Notes: generated by a model from the letters alone, not told the origin. Shown: positions 8,317-16,706, counted from the first letter of the stretch. The stretch: DNA of 64,000 nt from Natrinema thermotolerans DSM 11552 (GCA_000337115.1 AOIR01000055.1:48540-112539), one strand, 5' to 3'. Numbers and translations: made by a program.

Positions 8317-8446
8317 GAGCGATGCATTGCACGGGGCCCGGTTAAGTGTGGCTGGGGCCGCACGTCCTGCCGATACCGCTGCTCGAGTGCGACTCGATTC
8401 CCGGATCAGTCGCGCCCGAGGCGGGTTCCGCGACTCGAGTCCGCGG

Positions 8447-9391
8447 TCAGTCCTCGATGTCGTAGAGGTCCGTCGAGAGGTAGCGTTCGCCGGTGTCGGG
8501 GAGGACGACGACGATCAGTTCGTCGGGGTTGTCGGCGGCGTAGTCGGCGGCGGCCGCGATCGCTGCACCGGCGGAGATGCCCACGAGCAACCCCTCCTCG
8601 CAGCCGAGTGTCCGGGCCGCGGCTCTGGCGTCGTCGGCCTCGACGGCCCGGACCTCGTCGACGAGTTCGGTCCGGAGGATCTCCGGGACGAAGCCGGGGC
8701 CGATCCCCTGGATGTCGTGGCCGTCGGAACTGAGTTCCGAGAGGGTCGGCGACTCGGCGGGTTCGACCGCGACCGACGTGAACTCGGTCTTCCCCCGCTC
8801 TTCCTTGATATACTCCGAGACGCCCGTGATCGTACCGCCGGTCCCGACACCGGCGACGACCGCGTCGACTGCGCCGTCCGTGGCCTCCCAGATCTCGGGG
8901 CCGGTCGTCTCCCGGTGGGCCGCCGGGTTGGCCTCGTTTTCGAACTGGCCCGCGAGGACGGCGTTCTCCCGATCGGCGACGATTTCCGCGGCCCGCTCGT
9001 TGGCGCCGCCCATCCCGTCCTCGGCGGGGGTCAGCTCGAGGTCAGCCCCCAGCGCCCACAGGAGTCGACGGCGCTCGGTCGACATCGATTCGGGCATCGT
9101 CAGCACACAGTCGTAGCCTCGAGCGGCCGAGACGGCCGCCAGCCCGATCCCCGTGTTGCCGCTGGTCGATTCGACGACGGTGCCGCCGGGCTCGAGAGCG
9201 CCCTCGCACTCGGCGGCATCGATGATCGCCCGTGCGATCCGGTCTTTGACGGAGTAGGGGTTGGCCGCCTCGACTTTCCCGACACAGTTGTCGGCGACGG
9301 TATCGAGTCGCAACAGCGGCGTCTCGCCGATCAGTTCGTCGACGGTCGCTGCGGCATCGATCTCGGCTGCGGCGGGAAGCGATGAGTCCAT
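8447..9391 (-). CDS. cysK: Cysteine synthase A (O-acetylserine sulfhydrylase type)
   Basis: 314 aa from ATG 9391. It is a fold-type II PLP enzyme: the Schiff-base lysine is in NPYSVKDRIARA, the asparagine/substrate loop is ESTSGNTGIGLA, and the phosphate loop is GVGTGGTITG. The C-terminus holds LLVGISAGAA. The common GGSVKDR is here PYSVKDR, a small departure at the residues before the lysine. It condenses O-acetylserine (or O-phosphoserine in some archaea) with sulfide to give cysteine. It is divergent from the SIMPL lipoprotein over a 136-bp gap. Confidence 0.9.
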   Translation of the reverse strand: MDSSLPAAAEIDAAATVDELIGETPLLRLDTVADNCVGKVEAANPYSVKDRIARAIIDAAECEGALEPGGTVVESTSGNTGIGLAAVSAARGYDCVLTMPESMSTERRRLLWALGADLELTPAEDGMGGANERAAEIVADRENAVLAGQFENEANPAAHRETTGPEIWEATDGAVDAVVAGVGTGGTITGVSEYIKEERGKTEFTSVAVEPAESPTLSELSSDGHDIQGIGPGFVPEILRTELVDEVRAVEADDARAAARTLGCEEGLLVGISAGAAIAAAADYAADNPDELIVVVLPDTGERYLSTDLYDIED

Positions 9392-9467
9392 CACCCGAAT
9401 CACTGGCGAGGACGCCAGTCCGCGTTATCCCGAACAGGTTCGTACGGGTTCGTGACTCGCGGTCCTG

Positions 9468-9487
9468 GCTCAAAGCCACGTTTGAGC
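9468..9487. promoter_or_regulatory. Dyad GCTCAAA-N6-TTTGAGC
   Basis: A perfect 7-bp inverted repeat with a 6-bp spacer lies between the divergent cysK and SIMPL-protein genes, 40-60 bp before the latter. It may be an operator or simply a weak hairpin. No regulator gene is adjacent. Confidence 0.35.
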
Positions 9488-9527
9488 TTGGGGCGGGCTT
9501 TTTTCCGTTTCCGAACGAGCGTTCAGT

Positions 9528-10289
9528 ATGGATCGACGACGATTCCTCGCGGCCTCGAGCGTCGGACTCGTGGCCGCAGTGGCAGGGTGTACCGGAAGCG
9601 CGACCGAGGGCGACGACGACCCCGAACCGGGATCGACTACGGGCTCGGATGCGAACGGCACCGACGCCGACGGCGAGATCACGGTGAGTGCCGACGGCGA
9701 GGTCGAGGCCGAACCGGATCAGGCGACGGTCGATGTCGGGGTCACTGCGACCGGCGAAAGCGCCGACGCGGTCACCGACGAACTCGCCAGCGGTGCCAAA
9801 CGGCTCCGCGAGACCTTCGACGACCTCGGCATCCCCGACGAGAACGTCGAGGAGGGGCGGTACCGCGTCCATCCCGCTCGCGGGCGCGAGACCGACGGGT
9901 TCGAGGGGTCTCACTCGTTCGACGTGACCCTCGCGGACGTCGATCGGGTCGGCGAGGTCATCGACGCCGCGATCGAGGCCGGTGCCGACGACGTCGGCCG
10001 GGTCCGGTTTACGCTACAGGAAGAGACCCGATCGACGCTACGCGAGGACGCGATCGACGCCGCGCTGGAAAACGCCGACGCGGAGGCGGCACACATCGCC
10101 GACAACCGCGAGGTCGAGATCACGGGAACGGCGGCCGTTACGACCGGTGACGTGCAGGTGCATGCGGTCCGTACCGAAGCCAGCGACGACGCGGCCGGAG
10201 GTGCCGGCGGGGCCCCGCCGACCGAGATCGATGCCGATCCGGTCAGCGTGACCGCGAGCGTGACGGTCACCTACGACTTCGAGGCGTGA
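9528..10289 (+). CDS. SIMPL (DUF541) domain lipoprotein
   Basis: 253 aa. The N-terminus is a Tat lipoprotein signal: MDRRRFLAASS (twin Arg), hydrophobic stretch, then lipobox V-A-G-C with Cys around residue 21. An acidic, Gly/Thr-rich linker follows. The SIMPL/DUF541 domain spans about residues 50-250, with ITVSADGEVEAEPDQATV, the typical family opening. The predicted product is lipid-anchored on the outer face of the membrane. Function is unknown across the family; some bacterial members affect oxidative-stress tolerance. Confidence 0.9.
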   Translation: MDRRRFLAASSVGLVAAVAGCTGSATEGDDDPEPGSTTGSDANGTDADGEITVSADGEVEAEPDQATVDVGVTATGESADAVTDELASGAKRLRETFDDLGIPDENVEEGRYRVHPARGRETDGFEGSHSFDVTLADVDRVGEVIDAAIEAGADDVGRVRFTLQEETRSTLREDAIDAALENADAEAAHIADNREVEITGTAAVTTGDVQVHAVRTEASDDAAGGAGGAPPTEIDADPVSVTASVTVTYDFEA

Positions 10290-10350
10290 CCGTTTCGGCG
10301 GGCCCGTCCGGCGGACCGCAACGTTTTCGGCCAGCCTAAAACCGAACGAT

Positions 10351-10374
10351 TTTTAAATAATTAGGCGCGCCTAA
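10351..10374 (+). promoter_or_regulatory. TATA box plus iron-regulator-type operator
   Basis: TTTTAAATAA (10351-10360) is an excellent haloarchaeal TATA box, centred ~25 nt before the ATG at 10380, so the transcript is leaderless. Directly after it lies a perfect 14-bp palindrome, TTAGGCGCGCCTAA (10361-10374), covering -19 to -6. A half site GCCTAAAA lies upstream at 10334-10341. TTAGG...CCTAA is the pattern recognised by DtxR-family metal regulators (known in haloarchaea as Idr/SirR). A repressor here would block preinitiation-complex assembly when metal is plentiful. Confidence 0.75.
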
Positions 10375-10379
10375 AACGT

Positions 10380-11555
10380 ATGGATCCGACCCCACACGCG
10401 GACCGGAGCCGTCGCGCGTTCGTCGCGACGGGTATCGCGGCCGGCAGTGCGGCAGTAGCCGGCTGTATCGGCGGAATCGATTCCGAATCGACGAGCGATG
10501 GCGACTCCTATACCGTCTCGATGGCCCCGATGGGCGAGGTCGAGTTCGATTCCGTGCCGCAGGACGCCTTCGTTACCTTCCCGCAGTACGCGGACATGGC
10601 CGTCGCGCTCGGCCACGGCGACGCGGTCAACTCCCTCTTCGCACCCGATATGTCCGGCGCGACGATGAACACCTACTACGACCGACTCGAGGGCGTGTCC
10701 TTCGAGTGGGAAGGACTCGAGAACCCCCTCGCGGAGGGACTCAGCGAAGAGCGACTCTACGCCCTCGACAGCGACGTTCACTTCCTCGACCCTTCCTACC
10801 CGGTCAAGACCGACGACGACTGGGACGACTCGAGGGTCGCGGACGTCGCCGATCAGATCGGCCCGTGGGTCGGCAACTTCCACAGTGGGGTCCACAGCGA
10901 GCCCGCGTCGGCCTACGCCGACAGCTACGAGTACTACACCCTCTGGGAGATGTTCGAGCGGGTCGCGGCGGTCTTTCGCGAGGAAGAACGCTACGAGGCG
11001 CTCGCCGAGGTCCACGCGGATCTGCGCTCGCAGATCGAGTCGAACCTCCCGCCGGAGAGCGAGCGGCCGACGGTCGCCCGCGTCACGTTGGGCCAGGGTC
11101 AGTTCTTCGCCTACCACCTCAATGCGGACGGCTACTGGCAGGCGGACACGCGCCCGCTCGGGGCCCGCGACGTCTTCGCCGACCGGGACTGGGAGCGCGA
11201 CTGGGGCACCGTCGGCTACGAGGCGATGCTCGACGCCGATCCCGACGTGATCCTCCACCTCTGGGGGATCACGCCTCGATACGCCATCGGCAACGTTCGC
11301 AAGCGACTGGAAAACGACTCCGCCGGCAGCCAGCTCACCGCGGTTCAGGACGACCGGGTCGTCCCCGGCGGGATGCGCTATCAGGGGCCGCTCATGAACC
11401 TCTTCCAGCTCGAGATGACGGCCAAGCAGCTCTACCCCGAGCGGTTCGGCGAGTGGCCCGGCTACGAGTCGGGCGAGTCCTACCCCGAGATTCCGGCCGA
11501 CGAGCAGCTGTTCGACCGCCAGCGCGTGGCCGAAATCGTCACCGAGGGCGCGTAG
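10380..11555 (+). CDS. Metal-siderophore/cobalamin-type ABC substrate-binding lipoprotein
   Basis: 391 aa. Tat lipoprotein signal with S-R-R-A-F-V and lipobox V-A-G-C (Cys near residue 29). The remainder fits the helical-backbone periplasmic binding fold of the FecB/BtuF class: VFVTFPQYADMAVALG, then a long central helix (YYTLWEMFERVAAVFREEER) joining two lobes, and LDADPDVILHLWG, the family's C-lobe strand. It should capture an iron chelate outside the cell. No permease or ATPase is adjacent, so it must share an importer encoded elsewhere. The operator in front argues for iron control. A 1-bp gap separates it from the flavoprotein. Confidence 0.83.
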   Translation: MDPTPHADRSRRAFVATGIAAGSAAVAGCIGGIDSESTSDGDSYTVSMAPMGEVEFDSVPQDAFVTFPQYADMAVALGHGDAVNSLFAPDMSGATMNTYYDRLEGVSFEWEGLENPLAEGLSEERLYALDSDVHFLDPSYPVKTDDDWDDSRVADVADQIGPWVGNFHSGVHSEPASAYADSYEYYTLWEMFERVAAVFREEERYEALAEVHADLRSQIESNLPPESERPTVARVTLGQGQFFAYHLNADGYWQADTRPLGARDVFADRDWERDWGTVGYEAMLDADPDVILHLWGITPRYAIGNVRKRLENDSAGSQLTAVQDDRVVPGGMRYQGPLMNLFQLEMTAKQLYPERFGEWPGYESGESYPEIPADEQLFDRQRVAEIVTEGA

Positions 11556-11556
11556 G

Positions 11557-12507
11557 ATGGGCACCGACGGCGACGACGCGACTGGCGGCACTGACCGCGA
11601 GTTCGACGCCGACGTGGCCGTCGTCGGCGGCGGGCCGACCGGCTGCGCCGCCGGCGTCTTCACCGCGCGAGCGGGCCTCGAGACGACGGTCTTCGACCGC
11701 GGCCCCTCGTCGCTACGGCGGTGTGTCTCCCTCGAGAACTACCTCGGCTTTCCCGGCGGGATCGACGTCGAGACCTTTCTCGATCTCGCGCGGGATCACG
11801 CCGAGACGGCGGGCTGTCGGTTCCACGAGGCCCTCGTCGAGTCGGTCGCGTTGCCGGCCGACGGCGGGTTTCGGCTCGAGACGCAAGACGGCGGCACCTA
11901 CCGGACGAGGTACGTGATCGCCGCGACCAAGTACGACGGCTCGTATCTCCGCGGGCTCGATGACCCCGACGCCCTGTTCGTCACCGAGGAGCGCGACGGC
12001 GAGACGGTCGAGCGCTTCGACGGGACCTATCCCGACGACGACGGGCGGACGCCGGTCGACGGCCTCTACGTCGCCGGCCCGCTGGCCGGCGGTGGCGATC
12101 AGGCGATCATCGCGGCCGGCCACGGCGCGACGGTCGCCCGGTCGTTACTCCGGGACCGCCGCGAGGACGCGGGCTACTGGGGCCGGTTCGCCGAGCGCTA
12201 CGACTGGCGACGCGATGCCGCGGACAGGGCCGAGGAGTGGGCCGATCCCGACCGCTGGGTCGAACTGTTCGAATCGGACGCTCCCGAGGAGTACGACCCG
12301 GCCGAGATCCGTCGCCTCGCCGAGGCCTACGCCGAGGAGCGCGACGACAGCTACGTCGACCCCGACACCGCGAGTCGGCGGGCCGACCGCGGACAGCGTC
12401 GGCTCGCGGCCGCGCTGGACGACGACGTACTGCTCGAGGCCGTCGACGACGACGCGATCCGCGCGTACGTTCGCGACACGAACGGAGACGATCCGACGGG
12501 GGACTGA
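11557..12507 (+). CDS. FAD/NAD(P)-binding flavoprotein (thioredoxin-reductase-like fold)
   Basis: 316 aa. The dinucleotide-binding loop is V-V-G-G-G-P-T-G-C at residues ~20-28, followed by TTVFDRG for the FAD ribose. The C-terminal FAD motif is DGLYVAGPLAGGGDQ. It resembles thioredoxin reductase but has no CxxC redox pair; single cysteines are in RRCVSLENYLGFPGG and TAGCRFHE. The last ~90 residues are an acidic helical extension. Because it is translationally coupled to the binding protein under an iron-type operator, a role in reductive iron release from an imported chelate is plausible but is inference only. Confidence 0.75.
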   Translation: MGTDGDDATGGTDREFDADVAVVGGGPTGCAAGVFTARAGLETTVFDRGPSSLRRCVSLENYLGFPGGIDVETFLDLARDHAETAGCRFHEALVESVALPADGGFRLETQDGGTYRTRYVIAATKYDGSYLRGLDDPDALFVTEERDGETVERFDGTYPDDDGRTPVDGLYVAGPLAGGGDQAIIAAGHGATVARSLLRDRREDAGYWGRFAERYDWRRDAADRAEEWADPDRWVELFESDAPEEYDPAEIRRLAEAYAEERDDSYVDPDTASRRADRGQRRLAAALDDDVLLEAVDDDAIRAYVRDTNGDDPTGD

Positions 12508-12634
12508 CCGGAGACGGCCCGCGAGCGGCGATTGCGTGTTCGATCGCACGCTCGAGCGGTCGGTTTCGCGTCGCTATCGATTTTGAAGGGGGACTGAAAA
12601 GCGACTATCGAACGGAAAACGAAGGTCGTGGCCG

Positions 12635-13714
12635 TTAGTCGTCGGCCGGAACCGCCTGCGAGTCTGCTCGCCCGGAAGCCATGGCGAGGACGTCGTCGAA
12701 GAAGTCGAGGGTGTCGTGCGGGCCGGGGTTGGCCTCGGGGTGGTACTGACGGGTGATCACGTCGTACTCGACGCCGTCGATTCCTTCCGGCGTGTCGTCG
12801 TTGACGTTGATCTGGGTGACCTCGAGGTGTTCCCCGGGGTCGGCAACGGTGTAGCCGTGGTTCTGGGTCGTCATCACGACCTGCCCGGACTCGAGATCGA
12901 GGACAGGCTGGTTGACGCCGCGGTGGCCGAAGGTCATCTTCTCGGTCGACCCGCCGAGGGCCTCGGCGACGATCTGCTGGCCGAGACAGATGCCGGCGAC
13001 GGGCGTGTCCTCGACGAACGCCTCGACGAGCGCGATCGCCTGCCCGAAGTTGACCGGGTCGCCGGGGCCGTTCGAGATGAAGAGCAGATCGGGGTCGACG
13101 GCCTCGACCGCGGACACGTCGGCATCGTAGGGCAGCACGTGAACAGTCGCGTCGCGCTCGAGCAGCGAACTGATGATCGACCCCTTCGCACCGCAGTCGA
13201 TCAGTGCGACCGTCTCGCCGTCGTTGTCCTCGCCGTAGACTTCGGGCTCGTCGACGCTGACCTGCGCGCCGATCTCGGTGTGGTCGCTCATCGCCTTGCA
13301 GGCCTCGAGTTGCTCGAGGGCGTCTTCCTCGGTGACGTCCTCGCCGACGGCGATACCGCATTTCATCGCGCCGCCGTCGCGGATGTCGGTGACGACGTCG
13401 CGGGTGTCGAGGTGGTCGACCGCCGGGATGCCCTCGCGCTCGAACCAGTCGACGATCTCGTCGGTGAACTCCTTGGCGATCGCGGCGCGGGGGTGGATGC
13501 GGTCGTCCTCGAAGCGCTCCTCGCGGACGCCGTAGTTGCCGATCAGCGGATACGAGAACGTGAGGATCTGCTCCTCGTAGGAGGGATCGGTGAGACTCTC
13601 CTCGTAGCCGGTATACGCTGTCGTGAATACGATTTCGCCGCGGGCCGTCCCGTCGGCACGACCACGTCCCTCGAGTACGTGGCCGCCTTCCAGTGCGACG
13701 TAGGCTTCCGTCAT
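12635..13714 (-). CDS. carA: Carbamoyl-phosphate synthase small subunit
   Basis: 359 aa, the usual length. The N-terminal CarA domain begins EAYVALEGGHVLEGRG and contains TAYTGYEESLTDPSY. The C-terminal class-I glutamine amidotransferase has the nucleophile elbow G-I-C-L-G-Q-Q, the TQNHGY segment, and the His/Glu pair in QYHPEANPGP. It hydrolyses glutamine and passes ammonia to CarB for arginine and pyrimidine synthesis. carB is not beside it in this window. It is divergent from an Lrp-type regulator, with dyad sites between them. Confidence 0.95.
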   Translation of the reverse strand: MTEAYVALEGGHVLEGRGRADGTARGEIVFTTAYTGYEESLTDPSYEEQILTFSYPLIGNYGVREERFEDDRIHPRAAIAKEFTDEIVDWFEREGIPAVDHLDTRDVVTDIRDGGAMKCGIAVGEDVTEEDALEQLEACKAMSDHTEIGAQVSVDEPEVYGEDNDGETVALIDCGAKGSIISSLLERDATVHVLPYDADVSAVEAVDPDLLFISNGPGDPVNFGQAIALVEAFVEDTPVAGICLGQQIVAEALGGSTEKMTFGHRGVNQPVLDLESGQVVMTTQNHGYTVADPGEHLEVTQINVNDDTPEGIDGVEYDVITRQYHPEANPGPHDTLDFFDDVLAMASGRADSQAVPADD

Positions 13715-13780
13715 TACGATCTACGTATCGGATGGACCGGCATAAGTGTTGTCTTCGAAGCTCAGTTACGATTTTCGTAA
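13714..13780. promoter_or_regulatory. Two operator-like dyads between carA and the Lrp gene
   Basis: A perfect palindrome TTACGA-TTT-TCGTAA lies at 13766-13780. A weaker related copy, TACG-ATCTA-CGTA within TTACGATCTACGTAT, lies at 13714-13728, abutting the carA start codon. Spacing between the two centres is about 52 bp (about five helical turns). Lrp/AsnC regulators bind such AT-flanked dyads in phased arrays, so auto-regulation and control of carA are plausible. Confidence 0.55.
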
Positions 13781-13816
13781 TCGGTAAGTGCGGGTTCGCC
13801 GTAGGTACGCATCTCC

Positions 13817-14230
13817 ATGGACGACCTGGACCGACAGATCCTCGATATTCTCCGGCGAGACAGCCGCACGCCCTACACGGAGATCGCCGACGAAGTAGGG
13901 ACCAGCGAGGGGACCGTCCGGAACCGCGTCGAGCGGATGCTAGACGACGACGTGATCGAGCGCTTTACGATCTCGACCCGGACGGGCAACGTCCAGGCGA
14001 TGATCGAACTCAGCGTCGCGGTCGATGTCGATACCAAGGCCGTCTCCGAACGGATCGCCGAGTGGGACGAGGTCGACTTCGTCTGGATGGTCTCTGGCGA
14101 ACAGGACGTCGTCCTCGTGGTCGACGCCGCGGACACGCGCGGGGTCAACGATCTGATCACCAAGGCCCGCGATCAGGAGGAGGTCGTGAGTACGAAAACG
14201 CGGCTGATTCTGGACGAGGAACTCGGCTGA
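13817..14230 (+). CDS. Lrp/AsnC-family transcriptional regulator
   Basis: 137 aa. The N-terminal helix-turn-helix (residues 1-50) reads DDLDRQILDILRRDSRTPYT, then EIADEVGTSEGTVRNRVERM as the recognition helix region. The C-terminal ~75 residues are the AsnC/RAM ligand domain with the GEQDVVLVVDAAD strand and the final VVSTKTRLILDEELG strand. Such proteins form dimers to octamers and sense amino acids. Its divergent placement beside carA suggests it senses glutamine or arginine status, which is an inference. Confidence 0.9.
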   Translation: MDDLDRQILDILRRDSRTPYTEIADEVGTSEGTVRNRVERMLDDDVIERFTISTRTGNVQAMIELSVAVDVDTKAVSERIAEWDEVDFVWMVSGEQDVVLVVDAADTRGVNDLITKARDQEEVVSTKTRLILDEELG

Positions 14231-14343
14231 ATCCGCCGCTTGCTTCGCTCCGGTCGGGAGCGGGCGACTCGAGTCGCGCCGGTGTTCCCGTTCGGTAGGC
14301 GAACTCCCTCGCTTTTTTGCCCGATGGGCCACATTCCGTTCTA

Positions 14344-16212
14344 ATGACCACCGAGAAACGCTCCGGAAATCGAAACGAGTCGGTCGCGGCCGATCGAACG
14401 GGGGATTCGAATCGGGACCGATCGGTGGCCCTCGACGAGGCCGAAACGCTGTTTCACGCCGTCGAAGAGGCCGTTTTTCTGATCGATGTCGAACGGACGG
14501 AGCGGGATCTCGAGTTCAGGTTCCGACGCGTCAACCCGGCCTACGAAGCGGCCACCGGCCTGACCGACGCGTCGGTCACTGGAACGTCCCTGCAGGACGT
14601 ATTCGAGTTGCGTCCCGACGGCGAGACGCTCCGCCGTTACCGGGAGTGTGTCGAGGGCGAGGAGCCGGTCGACGTCAGCGCGACGCGTTCGTTGCCGGTC
14701 GGGCAACGAACCGTCGAGACGACGCTGCACCCGGTCGACTCGAGCGGTCCGGTCCGCCGGATCGTCGGCATCGTTCGTGACATCTCCGAACGGGCGACGA
14801 CGGAGCGTGAACTCGAGCGGAACCGGGACCTCCTGACGAAAGCGGAGGACCTCGCGGCCGTCGGCGGGTGGGAACTCGATCTCCGAACGAACGATCTCCG
14901 GTGGACCGACGGGACGCGAGCGATCTTCGAGGTCGACGACGACTACGAGCCCACGCTTTCTGACGCGATCGAGTTCTATCGGCCCGCCGATCGGCCCCAG
15001 ATTCGGGCGTTCGTCGAGGCATGTCGACGCGACGAGGAGTCGTACGACGGCGTCCTCGAGATCGTCACGGCCGAGGGGAACGAACGATGGGTCCGGACGG
15101 TCGGGGAACCGGTCACGGAGGACGGAACCGTCGTCGCGTTACGCGGCGCGATTCAGAACGTCACGGCGCGGAAGGAACGCGAGCGGGAGTTGCAGCTCTT
15201 CCGAAAAGCGGTCGAACAGGCCGGTCACGGGATCATCATCACGGACCGCAGCGGGACCATCGAGTACGTCAACCCGGCCTACGAACGGGACACCGGATAC
15301 AGCCGCACGGAGGCCGTCGGCCTGAACCCGCGTATCGTCAAGTCGGGAAAGCACGACGAGGCGTTCTACGAGGACCTCTGGGACACGATCGGCTCGGGCG
15401 AGATCTGGGAAAGCGAACTCGTCAACCGGCGCAAGTCCGGCGAACTGTACCACGTCGACCAGACGATCGCACCGATCACCGACGACGCGGGCGAGATCAC
15501 GCATTTCGTGGCCATCGAGACCGATATCACGGCACAGCGGTTGCGGCGACAGCGTCTGGGCGTCCTCAACAGAATCCTGCGACACAACATCCGAAATGCG
15601 ATGAACGTCATCAAAGGGAACGCGACCCGGCTCCGGACGGTGTCCGCCGAAGAGGACCGTCACACCGCCGTGACGGCGATCGAAGAGCAGGCGGCCGACC
15701 TCCTCAAGATCAGCGAGAACGCGGCCGCCGTTCGGGACCTGTTCCAGCGGGAGCGAGACGCCGACGCGACCTGCGACGTCGGCACGATGGTCTCAAAGCT
15801 GGCGGCCGACTTCGACGAGCAGTACCCGGACGCCGCGATCACGGTCACGGCCCCCGATTCCGTCCCGGTACAGGCCGACGACCGCCTGGAGATGGCGATC
15901 CGGGAAGCGATCCACAACGCCGTCAGTCACAACGACCGCTCCGTCCCGGACGTGACGGTCGGCGTCACCCCGCCCGAGGCGACCGACAGCGGTGACTGGG
16001 TCGACATCGTGATCGCCGACAACGGCCCCGGCATCCCGGCGGAAGAACGACCGATGATCGAACTGGGTCACGAGACGCCGCTCGTCCACGGCACCGGCCT
16101 CGAGCTGTGGCTCATCTACTGGGTGACGAAGAACGTCGGGGGCGAACTGCGGATCAGCGAGAACGAGCCGCGTGGCACTATCGTCACGCTCCGGGTTCCG
16201 CCGGCGACGTAG
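14344..16212 (+). CDS. Three-PAS sensor histidine kinase
   Basis: 622 aa from ATG 14344. PAS domains lie at about 30-140 (VEEAVFLIDVERTERD), 155-275 (LAAVGGWELDLRTNDLRW) and 280-400 (ERDTGYSRTEAVGLNPRIVKS). The H-box is L-R-H-N-I-R-N-A-M-N-V near residue 425, the haloarchaeal HNxRN form. The ATPase N box is IREAIHNAVSHND, the G1 box ADNGPGIP, and G2 HGTGLELWL. No transmembrane helices, so it is a cytoplasmic sensor, and no receiver or output gene is next to it. It is an orphan; partner and signal are unknown. Confidence 0.9.
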   Translation: MTTEKRSGNRNESVAADRTGDSNRDRSVALDEAETLFHAVEEAVFLIDVERTERDLEFRFRRVNPAYEAATGLTDASVTGTSLQDVFELRPDGETLRRYRECVEGEEPVDVSATRSLPVGQRTVETTLHPVDSSGPVRRIVGIVRDISERATTERELERNRDLLTKAEDLAAVGGWELDLRTNDLRWTDGTRAIFEVDDDYEPTLSDAIEFYRPADRPQIRAFVEACRRDEESYDGVLEIVTAEGNERWVRTVGEPVTEDGTVVALRGAIQNVTARKERERELQLFRKAVEQAGHGIIITDRSGTIEYVNPAYERDTGYSRTEAVGLNPRIVKSGKHDEAFYEDLWDTIGSGEIWESELVNRRKSGELYHVDQTIAPITDDAGEITHFVAIETDITAQRLRRQRLGVLNRILRHNIRNAMNVIKGNATRLRTVSAEEDRHTAVTAIEEQAADLLKISENAAAVRDLFQRERDADATCDVGTMVSKLAADFDEQYPDAAITVTAPDSVPVQADDRLEMAIREAIHNAVSHNDRSVPDVTVGVTPPEATDSGDWVDIVIADNGPGIPAEERPMIELGHETPLVHGTGLELWLIYWVTKNVGGELRISENEPRGTIVTLRVPPAT

Positions 16213-16335
16213 CCCGCCCGCGGTGGGGGCGACTGTGCCGCCGCGGTTCGGAGACACGAACCGTCGGCGAGGCGTTGCATGCGGCCTCGAGCGGGCCACC
16301 GGCGGTCCTCGAGCGCCGGTCAGACGGCCCCCCTG

Positions 16336-16500
16336 TCAGTCCTCCCGATCGGGCGTCAACAGGGCCGGCGGCAGCGAGCAGCCACAGGGTTCGACGGTGC
16401 CGGTTGACGGCCCCGTGGCGACGACGAACGCGACCGGCTCGCCGCAGGTCGGACAGTCGGGAAACGGCGTGTCGTCGCCGTCCTCGGGATCGCTACTCAT
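16336..16500 (-). CDS. 54-aa zinc-ribbon microprotein
   Basis: An ATG at 16500 opens a 54-aa frame (MSSDPEDGDDTPFPDCPTCG...) ending ...LLTPDRED. It has two Cys pairs, C-P-T-C-G and C-G-C, 22 residues apart, a compact zinc ribbon. Codons end overwhelmingly in G or C, and the acidic leader and tail match other small haloarchaeal zinc-finger proteins. Two Tyr-free hydrophobic strands (AFVVATG, SLPPALL) complete the fold. The family name is not recognised. It is convergent with the histidine kinase. Confidence 0.75.
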   Translation of the reverse strand: MSSDPEDGDDTPFPDCPTCGEPVAFVVATGPSTGTVEPCGCSLPPALLTPDRED

Positions 16501-16611
16501 CGGCCCGCCTCCGCGGGTTCTCGAGCGAGTGGAGACGGACTCGAACGTGGTCGTGACTGGCGATGCGGCTGTCGTGCGGGACGTTTATATCCCGGTAGAA
16601 CGAACTGAATC

Positions 16612-16706
16612 ATGGCTTTCGAACCCTCTCGGGTTGGAAGCCGAGTCTCGGGTGCTAGGTCCACCCGGGACGTTTCGAGACGTCCCCTGTCGGAGATCGG
16701 CTTCCG
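16612..16706 (-). ncRNA. Candidate structured noncoding RNA (strand uncertain)
   Basis: A 9-bp stem (GGAAGCCGA at 16636-16644 with TCGGCTTCC at 16697-16705) closes a three-way junction. It holds CGGGTG-N7-CACCCG (about 16649-16667) and GGGACGT-N6-ACGTCCC (about 16667-16686). A fourth hairpin, AACCC-TCTC-GGGTT (16622-16635), is stacked directly against the outer stem. On the minus strand a TATA-like GATATAAG (16730-16737) sits ~28 nt before the first base of the stem, giving a leaderless RNA starting GGAAGCC. On the plus strand TTTATA (near 16584-16589) sits ~26 nt before 16612, so the direction is unsettled. It is not a tRNA: there is no TTCRANY-closed T arm. No credible ORF explains it. Confidence 0.45.

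Noticed and set aside
12635-13714. Loss of carB
   Set aside because: carB is not adjacent, but in archaea it is often elsewhere; absence from the window is not evidence of loss.
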